DNA of 64,000 bases, from contig CAVUNO010000003.1 in assembly GCA_963742875.1 (NCBI GenBank), positions 186,001-250,000 of the forward strand, given 5' to 3'. A program made the position numbers and the translations under genes. How positions within the stretch are numbered: position 1 is the first letter of the stretch; each line of letters begins with the position of its first letter. The notes beneath the pieces were generated by a model. The model made no database searches and had not been told where the DNA came from. It saw only the letters and a program-made list of their open reading frames with translations. This document shows, one piece after another, positions 48,000 to 57,500 of this stretch. Source of the stretch: Bog-532 sp963742875 (GTDB lineage Bacteria > Actinomycetota > Actinomycetes > Streptosporangiales > Streptosporangiaceae).

Positions 48000-48347
48000 A
48001 TGACACGCACGCCGGAAGAAGTGCTCGCCCACCACGCCCAGTCACTCGGCGCGGGCGATCTGGACGAGATCGTCGCTGACTACGCCGACGACGCCATCTT
48101 CATCACGCCGGCCGGGACCAGGCGCGGCAAGGACGGCATCCGGGCGGCCTTCACCCAGATGCTCGCCGACGTGCCGGACGCGGCCTGGGATCTGAAGACC
48201 CAGATCTACGAGGATGACGTGCTGTTCCTGGAATGGGCCGCGGACGCCGCCGCGACCCGCGTCGAGGACGGCCTCGACACCTTCATCTTCCGCGACGGCC
48301 TGATCCGCGTGCAGACCGTCCGCTACACCCTCCAGCACAAGAGCTGA
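48000..48347 (+). CDS. NTF2-like (SnoaL-type) protein
   Basis: The 115-residue protein fits the cone-shaped NTF2/SnoaL fold: HHAQSLGAGDLDEIVADYAD, DAIFITPAGTRRGKDGIRAA, then DAWDLKTQ-like strands and LDTFIFRDGLIRVQTVRY. Start ATG 48000 follows GAGGGAG. Members include polyketide cyclases, isomerases and ligand-binding proteins; no catalytic set is certain. The next locus is a relic whose first part also has an NTF2 domain. Confidence 0.85.
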   Translation: MTRTPEEVLAHHAQSLGAGDLDEIVADYADDAIFITPAGTRRGKDGIRAAFTQMLADVPDAAWDLKTQIYEDDVLFLEWAADAAATRVEDGLDTFIFRDGLIRVQTVRYTLQHKS

Positions 48348-48360
48348 CGGGGCCTGGCCG

Positions 48361-48735
48361 ATGACGACGACGACCGCGCCGCCGACCGAGGCCGCAGCGA
48401 CGGTGCGGACCTGGCTGTCGGCGTTCAGCGACGCCCTGGCGTCGAACGACACGACCGGGGCGGCGGCCCTGTTCACCGAGGACTGCTTCTGGCGGGACCT
48501 CATCGCGTTCAGTGCTGGACCCTGCTCACCACGCTGACCGAATACCGAGACCAGGAGCGCCACCCATAACGAGACCGCCAGGGAGTGGACGGTCAACGTC
48601 GAGCGGGACGGGCAGGCGATGGTGCTGCGCCCGGCGCAACTCGTCCTGGCCACCGGGATGTCCGGCAGGGACGTTAACATGATCTCCTCGCCGGGGCAGC
48701 TGGCCGCCGTCATCCGTGCGCTGGCGGTCTCGTAG
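48361..48735 (+). pseudogene. Flavin-containing monooxygenase relic (NTF2 domain plus FAD-domain scrap)
   Basis: 48361-48537 encodes MTTTTAPPTEAAATVRTWLS, FSDALASNDTTGAAALFTED and CFWRDLIAF, the start of the NTF2 domain that precedes FAD in one class of actinobacterial monooxygenases, then a stop. 48561-48735 encodes REWTVNVERDGQAMVLRPAQ followed by LVLATGMSG, the middle of the FAD/NADPH part, then unrelated sequence and a stop. Most of the ~600-residue enzyme is gone. It is a decayed gene, 13 bases after the SnoaL-like gene. Confidence 0.7.
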
Positions 48736-48877
48736 GTCGGCCCGGGTTGCGGGATTGCGGCCAGAATGAATAAATACGGACCTAACAGGCGGCTCTGCGG
48801 GCAGCGCCGCCGACATTTCTGATGCTTTGGCTGTGGTCTGCAACGGCACTGGCGGCACCGGCAGCTAGGGAGGCACT

Positions 48878-51667
48878 TTGACCGGGGGGGATTACCGGGG
48901 GCCAGACAGCTTCTCCGTGGGCTCCGAAGTGGCCGGCTACCGGCTGGAGGAACAGATCGGCCGGGGCGGGATGGCGGTCGTGTTCCGGGCCCGCGACGTC
49001 CAGCTCGGCCGGAACGTCGCCCTCAAGCTGCTCGCCCCGGTGCTGGCCCTGGACGATGCGTTCCGGCAGCGCTTCATCCGCGAGTCACGGGCCGCGGCCG
49101 CCGTCGACCACCCGTACATCATCCCGATCTTCGCGGCCGGCGAGAGCGACGGTGTCCTGTTCATCGCCATGCGCTACGTGCAGGGCGGGGACGTCCGCAC
49201 GCTCATCGATAACGCCGGGCCGCTGCCCGCGGGTCGGGGCGCCGACATCATCACCCAGGTCGCGCTGGCGCTGGACGCCGCTCATCTGCACGGGCTCGTC
49301 CACCGGGACATCAAACCGGCCAACATGCTGCTGGACTCGGTGTCCGACGGCGCTCAGCGCGATCACGTCTACCTGGCCGACTTCGGGCTCAGCAAACGGT
49401 CACTTTCGGTGACCGGCCTGACGTCGATCGGCCAGTTCCTGGGTACTCCCGCCTACGTCGCGCCCGAGCAGGTCGAAGGGCGCCCGGTGGACGGGCGCGC
49501 CGACCTGTACGCGCTGGCGTGCGCGTCGTTCGAGATCCTTTCCGGCGCCCCGCCTTACGAGCAGGACGACGACCTGGCCGTCATGTGGGCGCACGTGTCG
49601 GCGCCGCCGCCGTCGCTGTCCGCGCGCCGTGCCGACCTGCCCGCCGAGATCGACGGGGTCCTTGCCCGGGCGATGGCGAAGGCCCCGGCCGATCGCTACC
49701 CGGCCTGCCTCGACTTCGCGCTGGCTCTGCGCCGGGCGCTCGGGCTGCAGGTCCAGCCGCCTGATCTGGTCGCTCCCGCCGCTGGTCCCGGGCCGGCCGA
49801 ACCGCCTGGGCCGCCCCGGCCGCGCGCTCACCCGCGGACCGAGATCTCGATGCCACGGGGACGCCCGGACGCCCGGCCGGTCCGCGGGGCCGCCGCAGAG
49901 CCTTACGGCGCCCCTCCCGGTGCGGCTGGCCCGGCGCCCGAGCACTTCGGCCGCTCGGCCGGCCATGGACCTCCCCCCGCCGCCAGGAGTGGGCCCCGTC
50001 CGTCCCCCTCCGAGCCCGCTGGCGTCCCGTACGAGGCTGCTGCCACCCCGGAGCCCGCCACCCCGTACGAGTCCGCTGGACCCCCGTACGAGCCTGCTGG
50101 GCCCCCGTACGAATCCGCTGGAACCCCGTACGAGTCCGCTGGACCCCCGTACGAGTCCGCTGGAACCCCGTACGAGCCTGCTGGGCCCCCGTACGAATCC
50201 GCCGGGCCCCCGTACGAGTCCGCCGGACCCCCGTACGAGTCCGCCGGAACCTCCCACGAGCCTCCGACTGCGGAGGGGTGGCTTCCGCCGCTCCGGCCCA
50301 TCGACCGGCCGCAGTCCGGGCCGGGCGCCTCCGCCGGGAGCGGCAGCGCCTCCGCCGGGGGCGGCGGCTCCCGGCGAGGGCCGGACTACCGTGGTGCGCC
50401 CCCGCTCCGGCCGCCAGGGGCCGGGAGTTCGCGGAAGCGGTCGCTGTGGTGGCCTCGCGGCGCCATCGTCCTCGGCTGCGCGGCCGTGGCCGGGATCGCC
50501 ATCGGGGCGGTGGTCGGGCTGCACGGTAACGGCCAGAACACCGGGGCGGCCAGCGCGTCGGCCAGCCGGCCCGCGGCGGCTCTCCCCATCCTCCCGGTCC
50601 CGGGCTGCAGCACCGCCGTCCCGGATACGCAGACCCTGTCCGGCGCCCGCTCGGCTCAGGTCCAGGTAGGCAGCCAGCCGTTCGGGGTGGTCACCACCGC
50701 TGACGGCAAATCCACCTTCGTTACGCTGCAGAACGAGGTCGCGGTGCTCAGCCACGGCTCCTCGCTGGCTCCCACGCTGGACCATGTGCTGCCCGCACCG
50801 GGCGCGACCGGCAGTGAGCAGCTGACCAACAGCGGGAAATTCCTGTTGGTGGCGGCCAACAGTGGGGCGCTGGTGCTCGACGTGGCCAACGCCGAGCAGG
50901 GCGTCAGCCCCATCGTCGGCACACTGACCAGCCCGTTCGGCAGCGGAGCGGTGGAGGTGGCGGTCTCGCCGGACGACAAGTTCGCGTTCGTCACCATGGA
51001 GGACAGCGCCAACCTGGTCGTGTTCAACCTGCAGCGCGCGCTGGCCGATGGTTTCACGCCATCCGATGTCGTGGGCAAGGTGCCCCTGAACCAGCAGCCC
51101 ATCGGGATGGCGATCTCGCCTGACCACAAATGGCTGTACGCGACGAGCCGGATGGTCACCAGCACGACGAACCCGTCCGAGGGCACGCTCAGCGTGATCA
51201 GCTTGGCTCGCGCCGAGACCACGCCGTCCTCTTCCGTCGTGTCGACGGCCACGGCCGGATGCGGCCCGGCCCGGGTGGTCGCCTCTCCGGACGGCCGTTT
51301 CGTGTGGGTCACCAGCCGGGAAAGCAACATGCTGCTCGGCTTTTCCGCCAGCGCCCTGGTCGCCAATCCATCCCACTCGCTGGTCGCGCTGGTCAACACC
51401 GGCGCGGCGCCGATCGGGCTGGCCCTGGCTAACGCCGGCAGCCGCATCCTGGTCGCCAACTCCAACGTGCACGATCAGCAGGCGCCCAGCGGCGTGGCGG
51501 TCATCAGCACGTCCGCGGCGCTCAGCCGCGGCCACGCCCTGCTCGGCCAGGTCAGCGCCGGTTCCATCCCGCGCGAGATCGGCCTGGAACCGGACGGGAA
51601 AACCGCGCTGGTGACCATCAACGGCTCCGGGCAGCTACAGGCCATCGACCTCGGCACCCTGCCGTGA
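48878..51667 (+). CDS. PknB-type Ser/Thr protein kinase with extracellular beta-propeller
   Basis: The 929-residue protein starts at TTG 48878 with an AGGGAGG site. Residues ~15-285 are a complete kinase: IGRGGMAVVFRARD, NVALKLL (ATP lysine), HRDIKPANML (catalytic Asp), ADFGLSK and APEQVEGRPVDGRADLYALA. Residues 290-525 are a Pro-rich linker including a run of heptapeptides xPYESAG. One membrane helix follows (IVLGCAAVAGIAIGAVVGL). Residues ~580-929 form a YncE/lactonase-like propeller outside the cell (PFGVVTTADGKSTFVTLQN, VAVSPDDKFAFVTMEDSANL, VVASPDGRFVWVTSRESNML). The sensor replaces the PASTA repeats of PknB, and the ligand is unknown. Confidence 0.93.
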   Translation: MTGGDYRGPDSFSVGSEVAGYRLEEQIGRGGMAVVFRARDVQLGRNVALKLLAPVLALDDAFRQRFIRESRAAAAVDHPYIIPIFAAGESDGVLFIAMRYVQGGDVRTLIDNAGPLPAGRGADIITQVALALDAAHLHGLVHRDIKPANMLLDSVSDGAQRDHVYLADFGLSKRSLSVTGLTSIGQFLGTPAYVAPEQVEGRPVDGRADLYALACASFEILSGAPPYEQDDDLAVMWAHVSAPPPSLSARRADLPAEIDGVLARAMAKAPADRYPACLDFALALRRALGLQVQPPDLVAPAAGPGPAEPPGPPRPRAHPRTEISMPRGRPDARPVRGAAAEPYGAPPGAAGPAPEHFGRSAGHGPPPAARSGPRPSPSEPAGVPYEAAATPEPATPYESAGPPYEPAGPPYESAGTPYESAGPPYESAGTPYEPAGPPYESAGPPYESAGPPYESAGTSHEPPTAEGWLPPLRPIDRPQSGPGASAGSGSASAGGGGSRRGPDYRGAPPLRPPGAGSSRKRSLWWPRGAIVLGCAAVAGIAIGAVVGLHGNGQNTGAASASASRPAAALPILPVPGCSTAVPDTQTLSGARSAQVQVGSQPFGVVTTADGKSTFVTLQNEVAVLSHGSSLAPTLDHVLPAPGATGSEQLTNSGKFLLVAANSGALVLDVANAEQGVSPIVGTLTSPFGSGAVEVAVSPDDKFAFVTMEDSANLVVFNLQRALADGFTPSDVVGKVPLNQQPIGMAISPDHKWLYATSRMVTSTTNPSEGTLSVISLARAETTPSSSVVSTATAGCGPARVVASPDGRFVWVTSRESNMLLGFSASALVANPSHSLVALVNTGAAPIGLALANAGSRILVANSNVHDQQAPSGVAVISTSAALSRGHALLGQVSAGSIPREIGLEPDGKTALVTINGSGQLQAIDLGTLP
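50062..50250. repeat. 21-bp coding tandem repeat in the kinase linker
   Basis: About nine units of 21 bases (ACCCCGTACGAGTCCGCTGG and variants) encode TPYESAG, PPYESAG or PPYEPAG. They fall in the cytoplasmic linker before the membrane helix. Confidence 0.9.
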
Positions 51668-51712
51668 TGGCCAAGCGTGCGTGACGGCCAAACGTGCGTG
51701 ACGGCCGAGTTT

Positions 51713-51732
51713 CCGGGAGTCAGGACTCCCGG
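51713..51732. terminator. Hairpin between the kinase and the RHH gene
   Basis: CCGGGAGT-CAGG-ACTCCCGG is a perfect 8-bp stem with a 4-base loop at the convergent gene ends. It overlaps the stop of the RHH gene. Confidence 0.55.
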
Positions 51733-52013
51733 TCGCGGCGCAGCCGGTCCAGGACCTCACTGGGATTCTCGGTGGTGACCCGGATCATGGCCCGGACCGC
51801 GTCGGCGAGCGCCACGCGCGGCACGTCGAGTTCTACGGCCGCCGCGTCCGCCCACTGCGTGAGCTGCCGGTACAGCTCGGGGCTCAGGTCGAGGGTGATA
51901 CGCACCGGCTTCGACCGGATCGCGGTCCGCCCCGCCGGGCGCGCATCCGGCTCGGCCCGCCGCGCGGCGGCCGCGGCCATCTGTGCCTTCCGCTGCTCCC
52001 GCCGGGAGGTCAT
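51720..52013 (-). CDS. Ribbon-helix-helix DNA-binding partner of ParA
   Basis: From ATG 52013, which overlaps the ParA stop (ATGA), this 97-residue protein has a basic N-terminal arm (MTSRREQRKAQMAAAAARR), then KPVRITLDLSPELYRQLTQW and helices to the end. The strand-helix-helix pattern fits an RHH fold of the ParG/CopG/ParB-like class. With the Walker-type ATPase it makes a two-gene partition-like cassette. GGGAGG precedes the start. Confidence 0.75.
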   Translation of the reverse strand: MTSRREQRKAQMAAAAARRAEPDARPAGRTAIRSKPVRITLDLSPELYRQLTQWADAAAVELDVPRVALADAVRAMIRVTTENPSEVLDRLRRDRES

Positions 52014-52681
52014 GACCGCACCGAGCAGAGCGGAGAGCAGCGCTCGACCAGGTTGTACGCCACCTGGCGCCACACGTCGTACTCGGAGATCCTTATCGGC
52101 ATGCCGAAGCTTTGCGCGTAGAGCTCCAGCCGGGGGACCTGCGTCTCCAGCACGTCGTAGCCGAGTTCCTTCAGCGCCTGCCGGGCGTCGGTGGTGGAGT
52201 GCGCGCGGGCGATGCAGCGGTTCAGCAGCACGACCGAACGGGCCGGGGTGTCCCGCAGCGACTCCACCTCGATGATCTCCTCTCGCACCGGCGTGGTGCG
52301 GTTGATCTCGATCGGGCTCGGCGCGCAGGGCACCACGATCTCATCGACGTACCGCAACGCCGAACGGGCGATGGCGGCGTGGTCCTCGAGCTGCGGCGTG
52401 TCGATGATCACCACGTCGTCGTCCCGGGCGATATCCGGGACGCGACGGTGCAGCTCACGGGACGGCAGGGCGACAATCCGGAACGGGAACGCCGTCTGGG
52501 GCATGACGCCCGGGTTCATGGCGGCGAGATCGGACCACTCCAGCGCACTGCCCGAGGGGTCCGCGTCCACCAGGAGGACGCTGTTCCCGGCCTGTGCGAA
52601 GACGTGGGCCAGCCAGACCGCCGAAGTGGTCTTGCCCGTACCCGGCTTGAGGTTCGCCAAGGCAAGGGTTAGACCAGTCAT
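52010..52681 (-). CDS. ParA-family ATPase
   Basis: The 223-residue protein is a small ParA/MinD-type ATPase without an N-terminal DNA-binding domain (class Ib-like). It has a deviant Walker A NLKPGTGKTTSAVWLA, the A' motif VLLVDADPSGSALEW, and Walker B DDVVIIDTPQLEDHAAI. It is translationally coupled to the RHH gene downstream. Such pairs usually segregate plasmids or position cargo; here no plasmid replication gene is near, so an orphan chromosomal system is likely. The palindrome at 52802 upstream could be its site. Confidence 0.88.
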   Translation of the reverse strand: MTGLTLALANLKPGTGKTTSAVWLAHVFAQAGNSVLLVDADPSGSALEWSDLAAMNPGVMPQTAFPFRIVALPSRELHRRVPDIARDDDVVIIDTPQLEDHAAIARSALRYVDEIVVPCAPSPIEINRTTPVREEIIEVESLRDTPARSVVLLNRCIARAHSTTDARQALKELGYDVLETQVPRLELYAQSFGMPIRISEYDVWRQVAYNLVERCSPLCSVRS

Positions 52682-52801
52682 CCAGGCATTATCGCAGCGT
52701 CTGGGGCCTGGCGGTAGCTTAGGGCGGGGTCTGACGCAGCGTGTACCGGCCAGAACCATGGGCGACGGCGCCTATCGGTATGCCCCACCATCACCATCCG
52801 C

Positions 52802-52835
52802 CTGCCGTAATACCGTATTTACGGCATTACGGCAG
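52802..52835. promoter_or_regulatory. 34-bp near-perfect palindrome upstream of parA
   Basis: CTGCCGTAAT-a-CCGTA-tt-TACGG-c-ATTACGGCAG is symmetrical except for one position. It lies 121 bases upstream of parA and 141 bases upstream of the divergent thioesterase gene, in an AT-richer stretch. It may be a centromere-like site for the ParA/RHH pair or an operator. Confidence 0.7.
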
Positions 52836-52975
52836 AAGGACGCCGGAACGTGGGCGGCCACATCGACAAAATGATGATTTGGTCACCGCCATCTGGTCAT
52901 CCTTCAGATGGAGGATGCGGTCTAGGTCTGACGGCCGTCCGCCTGGGTCTGACCGCGTCGGGCATGATTTCGGGC

Positions 52976-53869
52976 ATGACCGCGCTTCCGCCCGCCTACT
53001 ATCTGCCGCTCGGCGACGGCTACTTCGAGCCCACCGAGGCCACGACCAGCCCCTGGGATACCCGGGCCCAGCACGGTGGCCCCCCGACCGCCCTGCTCGC
53101 CTGCTGCCTTGACGACGCCTTCGGCCGCCCGGACCTGCACGTGGCCCGGATCAGCATGGACTTCCTCGGCCCCATACCGCGCACCCCGTCGCGCGTGCAG
53201 ACCGAGCTGCTGCGGCCGGGACGGCGGACGCAGCTGAGCGAGGCCAGCCTGTGGGCCGGTGACCGCCAGGTGGCGGTGGCACGCGTGTGGCATCTCGCGA
53301 CCGGGCCCGGGCCGGAGGCGCGCGAGACCGATCCCGTGCTGGGGAACTTCGGCCTTGGCCCGGCCGACGGCGAGGTCTCGGCCGGCCCCGGCCCGACCGG
53401 CGATGCCGGGGTCCCCGAGGACGAGCCCAGCCTGCCCGCTGACCTGCCCGGCCCCCAGCCGCAGACGTTCTTCGACGGGGTGGAGGACTGGGGGTACGGC
53501 CAGGCCACCGAGTGGCGGACCGTCTCCGGCGGCTACGACAGCAGCACCGGCGCCGCGGACGTATGGACCCGCGTGCGAATCCCGCTGGTGACCGGGCGCC
53601 AGCTGGACGGGCTGGCACGATTCGCGATCGTGGCCGACTCCGCCAACGGGCTCAGCGCCCCGGTGAGCTTCCGCGAATGGCTGTTCATCCCGCCGGGGGT
53701 GACCATGCACCTGCACCGCTACCCGGCGGGGGACTGGGTCCGCCTGACCGCCAGCTCCGATCCCGGCCGCAACGGTATCGGGCTGACCGAGGGCATCCTG
53801 TCCGACGCGGCCGGCCGCTGCGGCGCCGTCACCCAGCCGCTGCTCGTCGCGCCGCGCACCCCCGGCTAA
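52976..53869 (+). CDS. Acyl-CoA thioesterase-like double hotdog protein
   Basis: From ATG 52976 the 297-residue protein has the TesB-like arrangement of two hotdog domains: an N-terminal WDTRAQHGGPPTALLA with the long helix and ARISMDFLGPIPRTPSRVQTE, and a C-terminal domain with DGLARFAIVADSANGLSAPV, then WLFIPPGVTMHLHRYPAG and GIGLTEGILSDAAGRCGAVTQ. It should hydrolyse or bind acyl-CoAs. The substrate cannot be told. The upstream 295 bases are shared with parA. Confidence 0.85.
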   Translation: MTALPPAYYLPLGDGYFEPTEATTSPWDTRAQHGGPPTALLACCLDDAFGRPDLHVARISMDFLGPIPRTPSRVQTELLRPGRRTQLSEASLWAGDRQVAVARVWHLATGPGPEARETDPVLGNFGLGPADGEVSAGPGPTGDAGVPEDEPSLPADLPGPQPQTFFDGVEDWGYGQATEWRTVSGGYDSSTGAADVWTRVRIPLVTGRQLDGLARFAIVADSANGLSAPVSFREWLFIPPGVTMHLHRYPAGDWVRLTASSDPGRNGIGLTEGILSDAAGRCGAVTQPLLVAPRTPG

Positions 53870-53930
53870 CCGGAACGTTTCCGGGTAGCCGCCCGGATCT
53901 TCGCCCGCCCGCCCGGTCCATCCAGAACTG

Positions 53931-54505
53931 TTGACATTCCTCCCCGCCCTAATGGACGGGGATTCCGGGGCTCACGCCCAGGGGTTCCTGTTTCGCTGGC
54001 GACTGCGCCCGGGTTGCCCCGGCTCGTCTTGCACCGCCTCCGCAGGCATCGGTGCCGTTTCCGGCAGCTGCCGCCAGCCCGGCGGCAAGTATGTTCTTGG
54101 CGGCGTTGACGTCCCGGTCGTGCCGGGTGCCGCAGGCGGCGCAGGTCCAGTGCCGTGTCCCCAGGCTCAGCGAGGCGAGCAGGTGCCCGCACGCCGAGCA
54201 GGTCTTGCTGGAGGGGTACCAGCGGTCAACGGCCACGACCGTCCGGCCGTAGGCTCGCCTTATATTCCAGCAGGGCCCGGAACCCGCCCCAGCCGGTGCG
54301 GGAGATCGCGCGGGCCAGGGACCGGTTGCGGACCATCCCGGCCACGTTGAGGTCCTCGGCCGCGATCACGCCGAACCGGCGGACAAGATCGGTGCTGGCC
54401 TTGTGCAGAAAGTCCCGGCGCGCGTCGGTCACCCTGGCGTGCTGCCGGGCGACCTTCACCCGGGCCCTGGCGCGGTTCTGCGATCCCCGCTGGCAGCTAC
54501 CGCGC
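53931..54505 (-). pseudogene. tnpB: TnpB relic (IS605 type), N-truncated and frameshifted
   Basis: Reading leftward from ~54505: RGSQNRARARVKVARQHARV, RRDFLHKASTDLVRRFGVIA, AEDLNVAGMVRNRSLARAIS, GWGGFRALLEYKA, then after a one-base surplus (GCGAGCC near 54262) AYGRTVVAVDRWYPSSKTCS, ACGHLLASLSLGTRHWTCAA and CGTRHDRDVNAAKNIL. These are the C-terminal half of TnpB with the RuvC-II glutamate, the zinc finger and RuvC-III Asp. The N-terminal half is missing. An IS605-type end hairpin (TTGACATTCCTCCCCGCCCT, 53931-53960) lies after the stop. Confidence 0.82.
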
Positions 54506-54572
54506 TGGAGGTTTGGTGACCTTACGCCGCGGACCGCCGACTACGCTGTGATGCCGTGCCGGAGAAGGAAAC

Positions 54573-57500
54573 GTGACGCTCAGCGCTGACCTGGCGGCCC
54601 GGGTCCGGGGACAGGTCCGCTTCGATTCCACCAGCCGGGCCGTGTTCGCCGCGGACGCCTCCAACTACCGGCATGTCCCGGTCGGGGTCGTTCAGCCGGT
54701 CGATACCAATGACGTGCTGGCCACGCTGGAGGTATGCCGGCAGCATGACGTGCCGGTGCTGCCGCGCGGCGCCGCCACGAGCATCGGCGGGCAGGCGGTC
54801 AACGAGGCCGTGGTCATCGACTTCTCCCGGCACCTGCGGTCCGTGCTCAGCATCGACCCGGACCAGGCCACCGCGCGGGTCCAGCCGGGCGTGGTGCTGG
54901 ACGACCTGCGCGCGGCGGCCGCCCCGCACGGGCTCACGTTCGGGCCCGACCCGTCCACGCACAATCGCTGCACGCTCGGCGGGATGATCGGCAACAACGC
55001 CTGCGGCTCACACTCGGTGGCCTGGGGCAAGACGGTGGACAACGTCCGTGCCCTCACGGTGGTCACCTACGACGGCACGCAGCTCACCGTCGGGCCGGCC
55101 ACCCCGGAGGAGGCCGCGGGACGCGCGCGGGAGCGGGGGGAGACCGGCCGGATCTACCGCGACCTGGCCAGGCTCGCCGACTCCCACGCTGCGCTGGTCC
55201 GCACGCAGACCCCGCAACTCACCCGGCGGGTGTCCGGCTACAACCTGGACCAGCTGCTGCCGGAGAACGGCTTCAACCTGGCCCGGGCGCTGGTCGGCAC
55301 CGAAGGCACCTGCGCGACCATGCTGGAAGCCACCGTGGACCTGGTCCCGGCGCCAGCCCGGCGGGCGCTGACCCTCGTCGGCTATCCCGGCATGTTCGGG
55401 GCCGCGGACGCGGCACCCCGGTTCCTGGACCTCGCCCCGCTGACCATCGAGGGCATGGACGTCGCGCTGATCGCTGCGCTGCGCGCGGCCCGGCCCGGCG
55501 ACCAGCGGTACAAGCTGCTGCCGGACGGCGAAGGCTGGCTGTTCATCGAGACCGGCGGCGGCACCGGAGCCGAGGCCGAAGCCGCCGCCCAGGCCGTCGC
55601 GGCCAGCGCCGCGCAGACCGGGGGAACCAGCCGGATCGTCACCGACCCGGCCGAGATGCGGACCCTCTGGGGTATCCGGGAGGCCGGGGCCGGGATCCTC
55701 ACCCGCGGCGCGGACGGCAAGGAAGCGTGGCCCGGCTGGGAAGACACCGCGGTGCCGCCCGGGCAGCTGGGGGCTTACCTTCGGGAGTTCCGCAAGCTGA
55801 TGGATGACCATGGCCGGCGGGGCGCCTACTACGGGCACTTCGGCGACGGCTGCGTGCACATCCGGATCGACTTCGACCTGGTCACCGCGCCCGGCATCGC
55901 CGGTTTCCGGCGCTTCATCCAAGAGGCCGCCAACCTGGTCACCGCGCACGGGGGTTCCCTGTCCGGCGAGCACGGCGACGGCCAGGCCCGTTCGGAGCTG
56001 CTGCCCCGGATGTATTCACCGGCGATGATCGCCGCGTTCGGTGAGTTCAAGAACATCTGGGATCCGCGGGACCGGATGAATCCGGGGGTCGTGGTCCGGC
56101 CCCGGCGGCTCGACGCCGACCTGCGCGTCTACGTGCCGGGACCGCGCCCGGCGGCCCGCACCAAGCTCGCCTTCGCGCACGACGGCGGCAGCCTGGAGGC
56201 GGCCACCCGGCGCTGCGTCGGCGTCGGGGCGTGCCTGTCCGCCAGCGGGAACGTGATGTGCCCGAGCTACCGGGCCACCGGCGAGGAACAGCACTCCACC
56301 CGCGGCCGGGCCCGCCTGCTCTTCGAGTTCGCCAGCGGCCGGGCGGGCGTGGACGCGGCGCACGCCGACGACGTGGCCGGCGCCCTTGACCTCTGCCTGT
56401 CCTGCAAGGGCTGCAAACGCGACTGTCCCGTCGGCGTGGACATGGCCGCGTACAAGGCTGAGTTCCTGGCCCAGCGGTACGCCGGGCGCCGCCGTCCCGC
56501 CGCCCACTACTCGCTGGGCTGGCTGCCGCGCTGGCTGCGCCTGGTCAGCCGGACCCGCAGCGCCGCCCTGCTCAATCGCGCCGCGAAGGTCCCGGTCCTG
56601 ACGACGCTGGCGAAACGGCTCGGCGGCATCGCCCCGGAACGCGACATCCCGGTGCTGGCGGATGAGTCGTTCCAGGCCTGGTTCGCGCGCCGTGGCCCGC
56701 GGCCGGCGTCCTCGGCTTCCCCGGCGGAGGCCGCCCCGCGCTTGCTGCTGTGGCCCGACACCTTCACCAACTACCTGGAACCCAGCATCGGCCGCGCCGC
56801 CCTCGTGGCTCTGGAGGCGCTCGGCTATCAGGTTGAGGTCCCGGCCCGGCCGGTCTGCTGCGGCCTGACCTGGATCAGCACCGGCCAGCTGGAGCACGCC
56901 AAACGGGTCATGACCCGGACTCTGGCCACCCTGCAGCCGTGGCTGGACGCCGGGGTGCCCATCGTCGGGCTGGAACCCAGCTGTACCGCCGCGCTGAAGT
57001 CGGAGGCCACCGAGCTGCTCCCGGACCACCCTGGCGCGAAGCAGGCCAGCGCGTCCGTTCGCTCGCTGGCCGAGATCCTCCGCCCGCACGCCGGCGCCCT
57101 GCGTGCCCGCGCCGCAGAACGCCAGGCCACCGCCCAGCAGGCGATGGGCGGGCAGGCGCCCGCTCCACGGCCGCTCGGCGAGCAGTCCGGCGCCCAGCGA
57201 GCCGCCGGGCAGCAGCCGGCGGCACCCGCGGCGGCCGCCCCGCGGGCGCTGGTCCAGGTGCACTGCCACCAGCACGCCGACCTGGGCTTCGACGCCGACC
57301 GTGAGGTGATGGCCGCGCTCGGCGTCCAGGCCGAGGTGCTCGATTCGGGCTGCTGCGGGCTGGCCGGGAACTTCGGCTTCGAACGCGGCCACTACGAGGT
57401 CTCGCAGGCCTGCGGGGAGCGCGTCCTGTTCCCCGCCATCCGCGCCGACCGCGCCGCGTCTGTCGTGGCCGACGGCTACAGCTGCCGCACCCAGATCCGC

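Noticed and set aside
51720..52681. Main chromosomal parAB locus
   Set aside because: The ATPase is short with a deviant Walker A, the partner is RHH rather than a ParB/Spo0J protein, and no gidB or rnpA neighbours are present.
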